Assembly (NCBI RefSeq): GCF_900129755.1
Contig: NZ_FQWT01000001.1
Location: 434,001 to 498,000, forward strand
Direction: 5' to 3'
DNA from: Chryseobacterium oranimense
GTDB lineage: Bacteria > Bacteroidota > Bacteroidia > Flavobacteriales > Weeksellaceae
Length of the DNA stretch: 64,000 nt
Part shown: piece by piece, positions 16,548-25,406 of the stretch
Layout: each line of letters starts with the position of its first letter
Position numbering within the stretch: position 1 is the stretch's first letter
The notes under the pieces: model-generated
Database searches by the model: none
Told to the model about the DNA's origin: nothing
What the model saw: only the letters and a program-made list of their open reading frames with translations
Position numbers and translations under genes: made by a program

Positions 16548-19370
16548 TTAAAAAGTTACATTAACCCCAACCGTATATATTGCAGATATAGGATAAATGT
16601 TATTATCTATACCCATCTGTACCCTATCCGTATTCAAGATTTCCGGTGAGAAACCATGATATTTAAAGCTTGTCCACGGATTCTGCGCGCTTGCATAAAA
16701 ACGTAACTTCTGGATTGCTGTTCCTAAAACACTCTTTGGAATAGTATACCCTATCTGAATATTTCTGATCCTGAAAAAGCTTCCGTTTTCTACATAAAAG
16801 CTGCTCGGAACAATAACTCCCTGATCATTGGTCGTCATAGCATATGTATTAGAAGTACCTTCTCCATGCCATCTGTTATTGTAGAAATCCAAATCCCAGC
16901 TTTCGTTTCCAAATCTCTGTTCTCTGTTATAGTTGTAAATTTTATTACCGGATACTCCCTGGAAATCCATTGCTACATCAAAATCATAGATATTAACATT
17001 AAATCCAAATCCATAAGTGAATTTCGGAACCGGGCTTCCCAAGAAGGTCTTATCATTGGCGTCTATCACACCGTTTCCATCTCTGTCTTCAAACATAAAT
17101 CCTCCGACAGTTTTTTTCACGGACGAATAAGTAGGAGCAGCATCTACCTGAGCCTGATTCTGGAATACTCCCACAACATTATACCCATAGTATGAGCCTA
17201 CCGCCTGCCCTTTCTCAAGTCTTATGATAGGATTACCAAATAAGCTTACTCCAGGTTGGTTGTAAGAATCTGCATATACACTTGTAATTTTATTATCAAG
17301 AGTCGTAATATTACCAAAAACACTGAACTTGATATGTTCATTTACTCTTGCATCATAACTAACAGAACCTTCAAATCCTTTATTATTAAAAGAATATGCG
17401 TTAGTTACATAGTTATTCGCATTACTAGCTCCGGATGTTGTCGGCTGATTAATTCCATAAACGACATCTTTAGAATCTTTATCAAAATAAGTCGCTTCAA
17501 TTTTTAATTTATTATTAAGCAAAGCCATTTCAATACCTAAATCACGACCTGTAGTAGTTTCCCATGTAATAGTTGGGTCTACAATTTTGGTAACAGTTTG
17601 TGCCGGATTACCAATACCTCCAAAATAAGCACCAGTATCGAGAATTGTGGTAAGATTATCATAATCTCTGGAAACTTCCGGATTACCAAGTTTACCCCAG
17701 CTCGCTCTTAATTTCAATAAATTAAACACATTCTGATTGCTCATGAATCCTTCTTTCGAAATTACCCAACCAATACTTACTGCAGGGAATACTTTATATC
17801 TGTCATCCGAAGAGAAACCTGTTGCCCCATCTCTACGAACTGAAGCATTTAAAAGATATTTACCTGCGTAATCATAGTTAAGTCTTCCAAATGTTGATTC
17901 AATTCTCTTTTTGTAAGGAATAACATTTCGGGTTCCTATGTCTGAAGTAGTTGCGTAGATTTCATTTCCTTTAGAAATATCAAGACTGCTATCATCTCCA
18001 TTAAATATAATATCCCTCGCTTCCAGATAATTTTCACGATAGTAATTCTGGGTACGTGAAAAACCTGCTAACAATTCAATATTATGCTGTCCAAGTTTTT
18101 TCTTCCAGGACAATGTGTTATCCCATACATAATCTCTGTTTCTGGAATCTCTGGTTATCAAGAGAGTTCTATTAGGTTGAGGAATATATGTTGAAGTAGG
18201 GGTAAACTCATACTTGCTGGTATTGGTATTATCAGAAGTATAGCTGACTCTTAATGTAAAATCTTTAAGGAATTTATACTCAGCCCAAATATTATTCAGC
18301 ATACGCTGCTGTCTGGTTTTTGAACGGAATAAATCGAGCATTGCTCTTGGATTCGTTACACTTACTAAAGTAATATAATCGTAATTATTAGTGTTCGGAT
18401 TAATCGGATAGAATACCGGTGGAGCATTATAAGCCGTCAATAATGGATTGTTTGCATTATTGTTATGAATATCTGCCCAGGTAAAGTTATCTCCGATTGT
18501 TAAATTATCAGTAATCTTATAAGAAAGGTTGATTCTTGTATTTAATCTTCCAAAATCATTTCCTGAATTTATTCCACGTCCGGCTTCTAAAGTACCCTCA
18601 TCTTTCAAATAACCTAAGCTTAAGAAATAATTCAATTTACCTAAACTCCCTGAACCTGAAATATCAGATGAGCTGATAATTCCCGGTGCCAGAACTTCAT
18701 TAAACCAGTTTGTATCAGCCGGATAATTGCTTCTTGATATAAACTTCGTAGGATCTGTTACTCCTTCATTACGAAGCTTTTCATTATATAACTCAACGTA
18801 TTGGTCACCATTAACCATTTTAGGAACGTTGGTTACTTTTTTTACCCCAAGATAAGAGTTGAAATTAAAGACTGGTTTTTTCCCTTTTCCGGTTTTTGTT
18901 TTAATAATAACCGCTCCATTGGATGCCTTGGCCCCAAAAATGGCTAAACTGGATGGGTCTTTAAGAATACTCATGGATTCAATATCCTGAGGATTCAGGA
19001 ATGAAATATCATCTGTAATCATTCCATCTACAATAAATACTGTTTTCCCTGTTATGGATCCTACACCTCGAATGTCTATCCTTGGTGATGCACCGGGCGC
19101 ACCTGAATTCAGGATCTGAACCCCTGATACTTTACCCTGAACTGAACTAATAGGGTTTGAGTTAGGTCTATCTGCTATATCTTTAGCACTAATTGTGGCG
19201 ATACTACCCGTCACATTTTCTTTTTTCTGAGATCCATATCCTATCAGAACCACCTCCTCAATCTTCTGCTCTTTAGGAACAGTATCTTTTGGAGTAGTCT
19301 GTGCATTGACGTTCATACCGAAGTACAGAACTGCAATGAGACATGAATACTTTAAATCACGTTGTTTCAT
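16548..19370 (-). CDS. SusC/RagA-family TonB-linked outer-membrane transporter
   Basis: A 940-residue outer-membrane protein. After the signal peptide (about 1-23) comes a short linker and the family motif EEVVLIGYGSQKKENVTGS at 38-56, then the plug domain (SVQGKVSGVQI, PRIDIRGVGSI) and a 22-strand barrel ending GVNVTF. Unlike many Bacteroides SusC proteins it has no N-terminal carboxypeptidase-regulatory-like domain; the TonB box follows the signal almost at once. It imports glycan fragments with SusD. No ECF/anti-sigma or hybrid two-component regulator lies next to it. No TAnnTTTG box was found upstream. Confidence 0.95.
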   Translation of the reverse strand: MKQRDLKYSCLIAVLYFGMNVNAQTTPKDTVPKEQKIEEVVLIGYGSQKKENVTGSIATISAKDIADRPNSNPISSVQGKVSGVQILNSGAPGASPRIDIRGVGSITGKTVFIVDGMITDDISFLNPQDIESMSILKDPSSLAIFGAKASNGAVIIKTKTGKGKKPVFNFNSYLGVKKVTNVPKMVNGDQYVELYNEKLRNEGVTDPTKFISRSNYPADTNWFNEVLAPGIISSSDISGSGSLGKLNYFLSLGYLKDEGTLEAGRGINSGNDFGRLNTRINLSYKITDNLTIGDNFTWADIHNNNANNPLLTAYNAPPVFYPINPNTNNYDYITLVSVTNPRAMLDLFRSKTRQQRMLNNIWAEYKFLKDFTLRVSYTSDNTNTSKYEFTPTSTYIPQPNRTLLITRDSRNRDYVWDNTLSWKKKLGQHNIELLAGFSRTQNYYRENYLEARDIIFNGDDSSLDISKGNEIYATTSDIGTRNVIPYKKRIESTFGRLNYDYAGKYLLNASVRRDGATGFSSDDRYKVFPAVSIGWVISKEGFMSNQNVFNLLKLRASWGKLGNPEVSRDYDNLTTILDTGAYFGGIGNPAQTVTKIVDPTITWETTTGRDLGIEMALLNNKLKIEATYFDKDSKDVVYGINQPTTSGASNANNYVTNAYSFNNKGFEGSVSYDARVNEHIKFSVFGNITTLDNKITSVYADSYNQPGVSLFGNPIIRLEKGQAVGSYYGYNVVGVFQNQAQVDAAPTYSSVKKTVGGFMFEDRDGNGVIDANDKTFLGSPVPKFTYGFGFNVNIYDFDVAMDFQGVSGNKIYNYNREQRFGNESWDLDFYNNRWHGEGTSNTYAMTTNDQGVIVPSSFYVENGSFFRIRNIQIGYTIPKSVLGTAIQKLRFYASAQNPWTSFKYHGFSPEILNTDRVQMGIDNNIYPISAIYTVGVNVTF

Positions 19371-19715
19371 ATAGTTTCAATTTTATTCGTACAATCAAAT
19401 TTTATAATGTCCGTTTGTGGAGTTATTTAAAATCTCAAAAAAAGACATTAGGTAAAAATAGAAAAAAAATCGAACAATGTTAAGATATCATAAAAATTTA
19501 AAAAAAATAAATGAATATTAAACAAAAAACTAAATAAAGTAATTTCAGGTAATTAAATTGTATTATAACTATCAATTTACAATAAAATATCCAATTCAAA
19601 ATTCTGTACTTTTTATAAAAAAATCACCAAATACGCATGAAGAATTTAATATTTTGTTAATACAGTTATAGTATTTACCTTTGGCGCAATATTTGAGAAA
19701 ATAAGAAAAAGATCA
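19371..19715. other. AT-rich divergent intergenic region
   Basis: 345 bases between the divergent susC and DUF4197 genes. It is very AT-rich with many A-runs. A complete promoter for the rightward gene is present (19653-19683). No consensus promoter, small gene or repeat was recognised for susC. Confidence 0.6.
19653..19683 (+). promoter_or_regulatory. Flavobacterial promoter of the DUF4197 gene
   Basis: TTTG (19653-19656), a 19-base spacer and TACCTTTG (19676-19683) match the -33/-7 consensus TTTG-N19-TAnnTTTG. The ATG is 32 bases downstream of the -7 box. Confidence 0.75.
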
Positions 19716-20387
19716 ATGAAAAAATACATTATAGCAGCAGCATTATTAATTGGAACCGGTACATTAATTTTTACCAGCGTCCAGTCGTGCACCACAGTAG
19801 CTACTTCGGACATTGGGTTGTCTATCATTAAAAGAATTCTGACGAACGGGATCGACAAAGGCATGAGTATCTACAGCAATAAGGAGGCTTTCCTACAGAA
19901 TAACATGGTAGATAAGGCTCTTCCGAAAGAACTTAGAGACATCAACTCCACTCTGGAAAAAATTGCGCCTTCTTTAGTAGCTAAAGAACGTGATTTTATT
20001 GCCCAGGCAGCAGCTTATACTGTAAACACCTCAAAACCCATACTTCAGGGGGCAGTCAATAGTTTGAATGCCCAGGATGTAACCAGAATAATTCAGGGGA
20101 CTACGGCCACTCAGATTCTAAAAGAAAAAACTTCCCAGCAGCTTGTCGCAGCAATAGCTCCCAAAGTGGATGAAAAGCTGAATGAATATGGGATTGCAAA
20201 AACGATCAACACAGCTCTTTCAGGAAATAATCTTCTGGGCAGCCTGCTGGGAGGAAGCAACAGTAACGTTAATGCCGGCGGATTAAGCAGACTTGCTTCT
20301 GAACAACTGGTGAACGGACTGTTTTATATCATCGAAGATTACGAACACCAGAATTCCAAAGCCCTGCTGGGACCTCTTGGAAAATAG
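19716..20387 (+). CDS. DUF4197 family exported protein
   Basis: A 223-residue protein with a hydrophobic N-terminus ending TSVQSC, which reads as a lipobox (Cys near residue 25). The body has the DUF4197 layout: GIDKGMSIYSNKEAFLQN, IPLP-like DKALPKELRDINSTL, then AAAYTVNTSKPILQGAVNSL, QDVTRIIQGTTATQIL and a C-terminal LVNGLFYIIEDYE helix. The molecular role of DUF4197 is unknown. A good promoter precedes it, and a DUF493 gene follows after 41 bases. Confidence 0.85.
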   Translation: MKKYIIAAALLIGTGTLIFTSVQSCTTVATSDIGLSIIKRILTNGIDKGMSIYSNKEAFLQNNMVDKALPKELRDINSTLEKIAPSLVAKERDFIAQAAAYTVNTSKPILQGAVNSLNAQDVTRIIQGTTATQILKEKTSQQLVAAIAPKVDEKLNEYGIAKTINTALSGNNLLGSLLGGSNSNVNAGGLSRLASEQLVNGLFYIIEDYEHQNSKALLGPLGK

Positions 20388-20428
20388 AAAAAATTTCGCT
20401 ATATTTATATATAATTTAAGAATGGCAG

Positions 20429-20734
20429 ATGGATATATTACAAGGAAACCAACACGCAAATCCTGAGGAATTTTATGTTTCTCTAAAGGAAAAACTGGAA
20501 GGTCATCATGACTTTCCTGAAGATTATTTATTCAAATTTATTATTCCCACAGATGATGCAAAGCTTACAGAAATTTATAAGGTTTTTGACGGCATCAAAT
20601 TTACACTGGGAAACCGGGAAAGCAAAAACGGAAAATACACCGCATGCAATATCAATGCTTTTGTTCTGGATGCAGATCAGGTAGTGAATATTTATAAAGA
20701 AGTCGCCAAAATAGAAGGCGTCATTCTTTTATAA
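20429..20734 (+). CDS. DUF493 family protein
   Basis: A 101-residue protein of the DUF493/YbeD ferredoxin-like fold: KLEGHHDFPEDYLFKFIIPTD, then GNRESKNGKYTACNINAFV, where the SxxGKYxS/T-like segment is the family hallmark, and a final YKEVAKIEGVILL. E. coli YbeD sits beside lipoate genes, but its role is unclear. The sequence length is typical. A strong hairpin follows the stop. Confidence 0.85.
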   Translation: MDILQGNQHANPEEFYVSLKEKLEGHHDFPEDYLFKFIIPTDDAKLTEIYKVFDGIKFTLGNRESKNGKYTACNINAFVLDADQVVNIYKEVAKIEGVILL

Positions 20735-20741
20735 GAAAAAG

Positions 20742-20773
20742 AAAAGTCAGCTTACTTAAGCTGACTTTTTTTT
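20742..20773. terminator. Strong bidirectional terminator
   Basis: AAAAGTCAGCTTA (20742-20754) pairs with TAAGCTGACTTTT (20757-20769) and is followed by T-run on the plus strand and by T-rich sequence on the minus strand. It serves DUF493 and the convergent ArsC-like gene. Confidence 0.85.
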
Positions 20774-20776
20774 AAT

Positions 20777-21127
20777 TTATTTTTCAATAAAGAATTTAAC
20801 ATTCTCAATAGGTCTTCCCAGCATGGCCACAGATCCTTTGATCAGGATAGGTCTCTGTATCAGGGAAGGGTTCTCAGAAAGTATCTTGATCCATTCTTCT
20901 TCAGAATAATTTTTATCGGCATAATGTTCCGTGTACAGTTTGTCTGTTTTACGGATCATATGAAATACGCTCTGATTCAGTTTTTTCAGTACTGTTTTTA
21001 TCTCTAAAACGCTCAACGGATCCTCCATGATATTGATGATCTCGAAAGGAACGCCATTTTCATCAAGATACTCAAGTACAGCATTTGATTTAGAGCAGTT
21101 TCCGTTATGTAAAACCTTAACCATCAT
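20777..21127 (-). CDS. ArsC/Spx-family thioredoxin-fold protein (arsenate reductase-like)
   Basis: A 116-residue protein opening MMVKVLHNGNCSKSNAVLEYL. Cys11 in the NxxCSKS motif corresponds to the single catalytic Cys of glutaredoxin-linked ArsC, and QRPILIKGSVAMLGRP near residues 91-106 holds the RP(I)-x-GRP region. No arsenic-resistance genes surround it, so a housekeeping or unassigned reductase role is just as likely. Without a second Cys in CxxC spacing it is not Spx-like redox sensing. Confidence 0.8.
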   Translation of the reverse strand: MMVKVLHNGNCSKSNAVLEYLDENGVPFEIINIMEDPLSVLEIKTVLKKLNQSVFHMIRKTDKLYTEHYADKNYSEEEWIKILSENPSLIQRPILIKGSVAMLGRPIENVKFFIEK

Positions 21128-21214
21128 AATATAATCATTTATAAAATTAAACTCCTCTCATCAAATTTAGGAAGAAATGAGTTGAAAGTGATCTTAAATT
21201 CTGATAAAAATTTG

Positions 21215-21829
21215 TTAAAAGAGACCGTTCAGTTCTGCTTCGATCTTTTCGAGGATAAATCCGAAGTCTTCAGGCTTTTCTACAAAATCAAGATCGTCTA
21301 CCTCAATCACAAGAAGTTTACCTTCGGTATAATTGGAGATCCATTTTTCGTATTTCTGGTTCAGTTTTGAAAGGTATTCAATGCTGATAGATGCTTCGTA
21401 TTCCCTTCCTCTTTTATAAATCTTTTTCACAAGATTCGGAACGTCAGATTTCAGGTAAATCAACAGATCCGGTGCAGAAACAAAAGATTTCATCAGCCCG
21501 AAAACAGATACGTAATTATTAAAATCCCTGTCTGACAGAAGCTTCATATCGTTCAGGTTTTCTGCAAAAATATGAGCATCTTCATAGATGGTACGGTCCT
21601 GGATAATATTTTTACCGCTTTCTCTGATCTCTTTTACCTGGCGGAATCTGCTTCCCAAAAAGTAAATCTGCAGTGCAAAACTCCACTTGCTCATATCCGC
21701 ATAAAAATCTTCAAGGTAAGGATTATGGTCTACATCTTCAAACTGTGCATCCCATCCGTAATGCTTGGCAAGCATCGTAGTCAAAGTGGTTTTTCCGGCT
21801 CCAATATTTCCTGTAACTGCAATATGCAT
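21215..21829 (-). CDS. Deoxynucleoside kinase
   Basis: A 204-residue enzyme of the dNK/dGK-dCK family. The P-loop is GNIGAGKTT at 7-15. DRTIYED near residue 98 matches the DRS/T motif with the catalytic Glu-Arg region, and the LID arginines are in KRGREYEASIS near residue 140. It phosphorylates deoxynucleosides for nucleotide salvage in the cytoplasm. The length is typical. A small exported-protein gene starts upstream on the same strand with a 27-base gap. Confidence 0.9.
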   Translation of the reverse strand: MHIAVTGNIGAGKTTLTTMLAKHYGWDAQFEDVDHNPYLEDFYADMSKWSFALQIYFLGSRFRQVKEIRESGKNIIQDRTIYEDAHIFAENLNDMKLLSDRDFNNYVSVFGLMKSFVSAPDLLIYLKSDVPNLVKKIYKRGREYEASISIEYLSKLNQKYEKWISNYTEGKLLVIEVDDLDFVEKPEDFGFILEKIEAELNGLF

Positions 21830-21856
21830 TCTCCTAAGTATTTTTTATTAATTTCA

Positions 21857-22825
21857 CTAAACACCCGCAGACTGAACCGCTGAAGTATCTTCTAAAAGCT
21901 TCTGTATAGTCGTTTCAGGAGCTTTTTCTTGAGATTCCTTCCTCTCCCCGTCAGTTTTTTCCACGTCTTCGCCTATGGTTTGTTCGGATGGCGGTTTTGT
22001 GTCGGACGGTGCAGTTTCCTGCTTGGTTTCAGGTTCTTGCTGCTGTTTGGTTTCCTTTATTTTTTCCAGGTTGTAAAGATAGAGTTTGTTGGCTTTGATT
22101 TCAAAATAAGAAAGGATGTTTTTATCCACAATTTGTGCGTCTTTATCTTCAAAAATCTTCACCATCCCTTTTTCAGGATCATATTTCTGGATCGAATTGT
22201 CTGCCATCACCAGAATAACATCATTTTCCCTTCTGAATCTTTTCCCGTTTTCAAGCGGAGCTTCAAAAAGCTTTTCAAATTTCAGCGAGTATATCCTGAT
22301 ATGTTTCCTGGTTAAAATATAGACTTTATTTTCAAATACCAGCAGATCCATCAGATCATCAAAACCGATGTCAAATGGATAAGAATTAATGGTAGTATCA
22401 TTCCTGAAATTGTACTGAATAAGACGTTTCGTACTGTCGTCCAGAAGCCACAGCTGCTGCAGGTCTTCGGCATAAGCCATTTTAATAAACCCGAACTTCT
22501 GCTTAAAATCTATCCTCTGGATTTCATTCATATTCTGGTCCACAAACTTCATTTCCTGGGCATTTTCAGAGAACAAAGGTACGCTTAGAGGATTCTGAAC
22601 CGACTGTACTTTATAGGGAACCGTCAGCATCATCTTTCCTAGCTGCTTTCCCAGGGAATCGTATTTGGTAAAGCTAAAATCTTTGTTTTTATAGATGTAC
22701 AGATTTCCATAATCATCCGCAAGCATATCTTTAGCTTCCTTCAGTTTCAAAGTATCTAAAGGGAGGGACTTCTGTGCGGAAACGGTACAGAATAAGGAGA
22801 TCAATATGATGTAAAGTAGTCTCAA
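21857..22825 (-). CDS. Exported protein of unknown function, likely beta-propeller with disordered tail
   Basis: A 322-residue protein with signal peptide (about 1-17, ending TVSAQ). Residues 20-240 are repeated short beta-strand segments with LYIYKNKDFSF, VYILTRKHIRIY and KLYLYNLEKI, suggesting a propeller-like fold. From about 245 to 322 it is low-complexity, rich in Glu, Gln, Lys, Thr and Pro, and probably disordered. I do not recognise a family. It lies just upstream of the deoxynucleoside kinase gene and is likely co-transcribed with it. Confidence 0.7.
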   Translation of the reverse strand: MRLLYIILISLFCTVSAQKSLPLDTLKLKEAKDMLADDYGNLYIYKNKDFSFTKYDSLGKQLGKMMLTVPYKVQSVQNPLSVPLFSENAQEMKFVDQNMNEIQRIDFKQKFGFIKMAYAEDLQQLWLLDDSTKRLIQYNFRNDTTINSYPFDIGFDDLMDLLVFENKVYILTRKHIRIYSLKFEKLFEAPLENGKRFRRENDVILVMADNSIQKYDPEKGMVKIFEDKDAQIVDKNILSYFEIKANKLYLYNLEKIKETKQQQEPETKQETAPSDTKPPSEQTIGEDVEKTDGERKESQEKAPETTIQKLLEDTSAVQSAGV

Positions 22826-22945
22826 AATCTATTTTGGTAAATATAAATTTCCTATGCGGAACACCGGCAATTTACACACTTTTATTTAAATTAAAAGAAT
22901 GAATTAATGAATAGTAATCTCATTAATTTCAGCCAGTCATTTTAG

Positions 22946-22982
22946 TAAAAACAGCGCTCCTGAGGAACGCTGCTTTTTTATG
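22946..22982 (-). terminator. Terminator of the glutaminyl cyclotransferase gene
   Basis: CAGCG-C-TCC pairs with GGA-A-CGCTG around TGA, with a T-run right and TTTTTAC on the minus-strand side. It lies about 20 bases past the gene's stop. Confidence 0.6.
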
Positions 22983-23000
22983 GATAAATCTTAAATCGGA

Positions 23001-24023
23001 TTATTTAATCTGAACTTCATAGATCTTCGACCAGTTTTTACCTGTTACAAGCATATTTTCGCCTTTAAAAGCAATTCCGTTCAGTACATCGTCGCTTCCT
23101 TTGGTGTTTTGTTTGGCAATATCGGTAAAGTCGAATGTTCCCACCACTTCTCCTGTTGCAGGGTTGATCTTTAATACTACCGGCTTCTGCCATACATTCG
23201 CATAGATGAATCCGTTATGATATTCAAGCTCGTTCAATTGGTCATAAATCTGTGCACTGCCTGCTACCGCTACATATTTGATCAGTTTTGAAGGGTCATT
23301 GACATCAAGGAAATACAAAAGCTTACTTCCGTCCGATGCAATCAGGTTTTTACCGTTATAAGTAAGTCCCCAGCCTTCACCCAGAACATTCGGATAAGGG
23401 AATTCTGAAAGAAGTTTCAGTGAGCTTTTATCATAGATATAGCCTTTTTTGCTTTGCCAGGTCAACTGGTATACTTTATCTCCGACAATGGTGCTTCCTT
23501 CAGAAAAATCTTCCTGAGCCTGTTTTGTAGAAGCCAGAGGAGTTGTTGTTCCCAATGTATATTTCAGGATTTGGGAAGAACCGTTCTGCCCGTCGCTTTC
23601 ATAGATGGTATTGCCTTCGATCTGGAAACCCTGAACAAAATTCTTCGGGTCGTGCGGATATTCGGCTACGATCTGGTAGGCTATGCTTTTTTCAGGATTT
23701 TTTGCAAATACATTGATGGTTGCATCCTGATTCAACACTTTTCCTCCTTTTGTTTTGATATTGAAGGTTACGGCATTATCTCCTAATGTAAAGAATTTAG
23801 GGTCAACGGTTAGACTTGAAGTTTCTTTATCTCCAAAACTGATGCTGATGCTTTCTGCATTTTCCGTCACCTCTTTAGGGAGCTCAAGCTTATCACCGAA
23901 ATGATATCCTTTCTCCGTCATTGAATTATTGTATTCATTCAGAGTGTTCAGGATCTTCTCATCTTTATTACATGACGCCAACATCAAAACCACCGCTAAA
24001 CCTACTATTATATTTTTTTTCAT
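23001..24023 (-). CDS. Glutaminyl-peptide cyclotransferase (plant-type, PF05096), lipoprotein
   Basis: A 340-residue lipoprotein; lipobox LMLASC gives Cys18. A poorly structured N-terminal region of about 110 residues precedes the five-bladed propeller domain, which holds YPHDPKNFVQGFQIEGNTIYES, LTWQSKKGYIYD and GEGWGLTYNG, all standard for glutamine cyclotransferase. It converts N-terminal Gln of exported proteins to pyroglutamate in the periplasm or at the surface. CAAAAATA at 24044-24051 gives a TATTTTTG -7 box upstream on the minus strand. Confidence 0.9.
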   Translation of the reverse strand: MKKNIIVGLAVVLMLASCNKDEKILNTLNEYNNSMTEKGYHFGDKLELPKEVTENAESISISFGDKETSSLTVDPKFFTLGDNAVTFNIKTKGGKVLNQDATINVFAKNPEKSIAYQIVAEYPHDPKNFVQGFQIEGNTIYESDGQNGSSQILKYTLGTTTPLASTKQAQEDFSEGSTIVGDKVYQLTWQSKKGYIYDKSSLKLLSEFPYPNVLGEGWGLTYNGKNLIASDGSKLLYFLDVNDPSKLIKYVAVAGSAQIYDQLNELEYHNGFIYANVWQKPVVLKINPATGEVVGTFDFTDIAKQNTKGSDDVLNGIAFKGENMLVTGKNWSKIYEVQIK

Positions 24024-24043
24024 TGAATTTCTAAATATTTCCC

Positions 24044-24051
24044 CAAAAATA
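24044..24051 (-). promoter_or_regulatory. Candidate -7 box for the glutaminyl cyclotransferase gene
   Basis: On the minus strand this reads TATTTTTG, matching TAnnTTTG, 20 bases upstream of the ATG. A TTGG lies about 21 bases further upstream. Confidence 0.45.
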
Positions 24052-24058
24052 GCAAATT

Positions 24059-24442
24059 TTATTCCGTATTGCCAATATTATCGACTGGCTGTCCAAATTG
24101 TAATATATAACCATTGTTATCATACACTGCAAATTCCCTCATATCCCAGTCAAAAGTCTCAATTTCGTAACAGATTTCAGCTTTTGTTTTAAGGTCTTCC
24201 CAAAGATCATCAACGTTATCAACATTGAAATAAAATGATCCTGTAAAGCCTATTCCCTCTTTTTTCTCATGGGCATTCGGCTGGGAAAGCATAATTTGTA
24301 TGTCATCTTTTCGGATTGAGGCCCACTGCCAGTCATCATTTCTTCCCATTAGGGTAAATCCCAGAATCCGGGTATAAAATCCTATGGTTTCGTCTATATT
24401 CTCTGTCCAGAGTACGGGACGGAGTGCTGTAAATGTTGTCAT
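24059..24442 (-). CDS. VOC-family (glyoxalase/bleomycin-resistance fold) protein
   Basis: A 127-residue protein with paired beta-alpha-beta-beta-beta units: RPVLWTENIDETIGFYTRILGF opens the first half, FYFNVDNVDDLWEDL the second, and FAVYDNNGYILQFGQ is the C-terminal metal-ligand strand. The VOC fold covers glyoxalases, dioxygenases and drug-binding proteins, so the substrate is unknown. Its start overlaps the end of the acetyltransferase gene by four bases (ATGA), so the two are translationally coupled. Confidence 0.85.
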   Translation of the reverse strand: MTTFTALRPVLWTENIDETIGFYTRILGFTLMGRNDDWQWASIRKDDIQIMLSQPNAHEKKEGIGFTGSFYFNVDNVDDLWEDLKTKAEICYEIETFDWDMREFAVYDNNGYILQFGQPVDNIGNTE

Positions 24443-24948
24443 TGCTGAAGGGATTGGAATGTATTTTTACTAATTTTCATATTAACTGAAAGCCATAATT
24501 CGTTGTCGATACTTACTTCACTCAGGACATCCGGGTCAATTTCGAAACCAACTTTTTTATAGCATTCTATCGCTCCGGTATTCCAGTCGTATACGTTCAG
24601 CTCGGCTGTTTCTCTGTTAAAATGGCTGAAACCATATTGCAGAAGGTTCTGTACAATTTTCTTTCCGTAGCCTTTCCCTCTGTTGTTCTCATCCCAGATC
24701 AGGATTCTTCCCAACAGAAAAGTATTTTCTTTGAGAAAAATCTGGGCATGGCCAATTACTTTTTGTTCCGTTTCATCAAAAACCCTGAACATGAATCTGT
24801 TTTCATTTTTCAGATCAACCTCCAGCTGTTCTTTTGTCAGAGGAAAATGATAGGCAGGACCGGCAAACTGAAGAAGCATTCTTTTATCTTTTATGGCAGA
24901 GATCAATTCCAGACTATCTTCTATGGTAAAAGGCAGCAGCTGTATCAT
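24439..24948 (-). CDS. GNAT-family N-acetyltransferase
   Basis: A 169-residue GNAT protein. The acetyl-CoA binding motif A appears as ENNRGKGYGKKIVQ (R/QxxGxG/A pattern) near residues 86-99, followed by AELNVYDWNTGAIECYKKVGFE, the usual motif B with the conserved N and Y-x-K-x-GF. It transfers acetyl to an amine, with the acceptor unknown. It sits between a START-like gene and a VOC gene in one operon. Confidence 0.87.
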   Translation of the reverse strand: MIQLLPFTIEDSLELISAIKDKRMLLQFAGPAYHFPLTKEQLEVDLKNENRFMFRVFDETEQKVIGHAQIFLKENTFLLGRILIWDENNRGKGYGKKIVQNLLQYGFSHFNRETAELNVYDWNTGAIECYKKVGFEIDPDVLSEVSIDNELWLSVNMKISKNTFQSLQQ

Positions 24949-24953
24949 ATGAT

Positions 24954-25379
24954 TTATTTTTCCAGATAATTTTTCATGCTTTGTCCGATGATTCCATTCC
25001 AGCCTTCTGTAAAGCTTTTGCTAGAGAAGTTTTCACCTAAACTGTCAAAGCTTTCAATATTGTCATGAGTCAAGGTCACCAAAGTTCCGCTGCCTTCCAC
25101 CTGAAGTTCCCAGGTGACGGTAGTTACAGCATCTGAAAATTCGGGGTATGACCAGGTATGCTTTAATTTCCTGTTGGGAACAATTTCCAGAATACGGCAC
25201 TGATGATGGTATTTTTTAACTTCACCCGGTTCATAGAAATTAAATTCTTTCCCGGTTTCTAATACAAAATCCCGGATATCAAAATACCAGGATTTCATTT
25301 CGTTTTTATCGGTCAATGCGTTCCATACTTTTTCCAGAGGAGCATTTATTTTGTACTGAATAGTGATGGGCTTACTCAT
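24954..25379 (-). CDS. SRPBCC (AHSA1/START-like) protein
   Basis: A 141-residue protein with the AHA1-C/START-like signature: ITIQYKINAPLEKVWNALTDKNEMKSWYF at the N-terminus, a mid strand GEVKKYHHQCRILEIVP, TWELQVEGSGTLVTLTHDNI, and the C-terminal GWNGIIGQSMKNYLE helix. The fold forms a hydrophobic cavity for small ligands. No specific ligand can be assigned. It is the first gene of a three-gene run with the GNAT and VOC genes. Confidence 0.87.
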   Translation of the reverse strand: MSKPITIQYKINAPLEKVWNALTDKNEMKSWYFDIRDFVLETGKEFNFYEPGEVKKYHHQCRILEIVPNRKLKHTWSYPEFSDAVTTVTWELQVEGSGTLVTLTHDNIESFDSLGENFSSKSFTEGWNGIIGQSMKNYLEK

Positions 25380-25406
25380 ATTTTTTATTTTTAAATCAAA
25401 AAATAT

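Noticed and set aside
20777..21127. Arsenic-resistance determinant
   Set aside because: No arsR, arsB or acr3 gene is near; the protein only shares the fold and one Cys.
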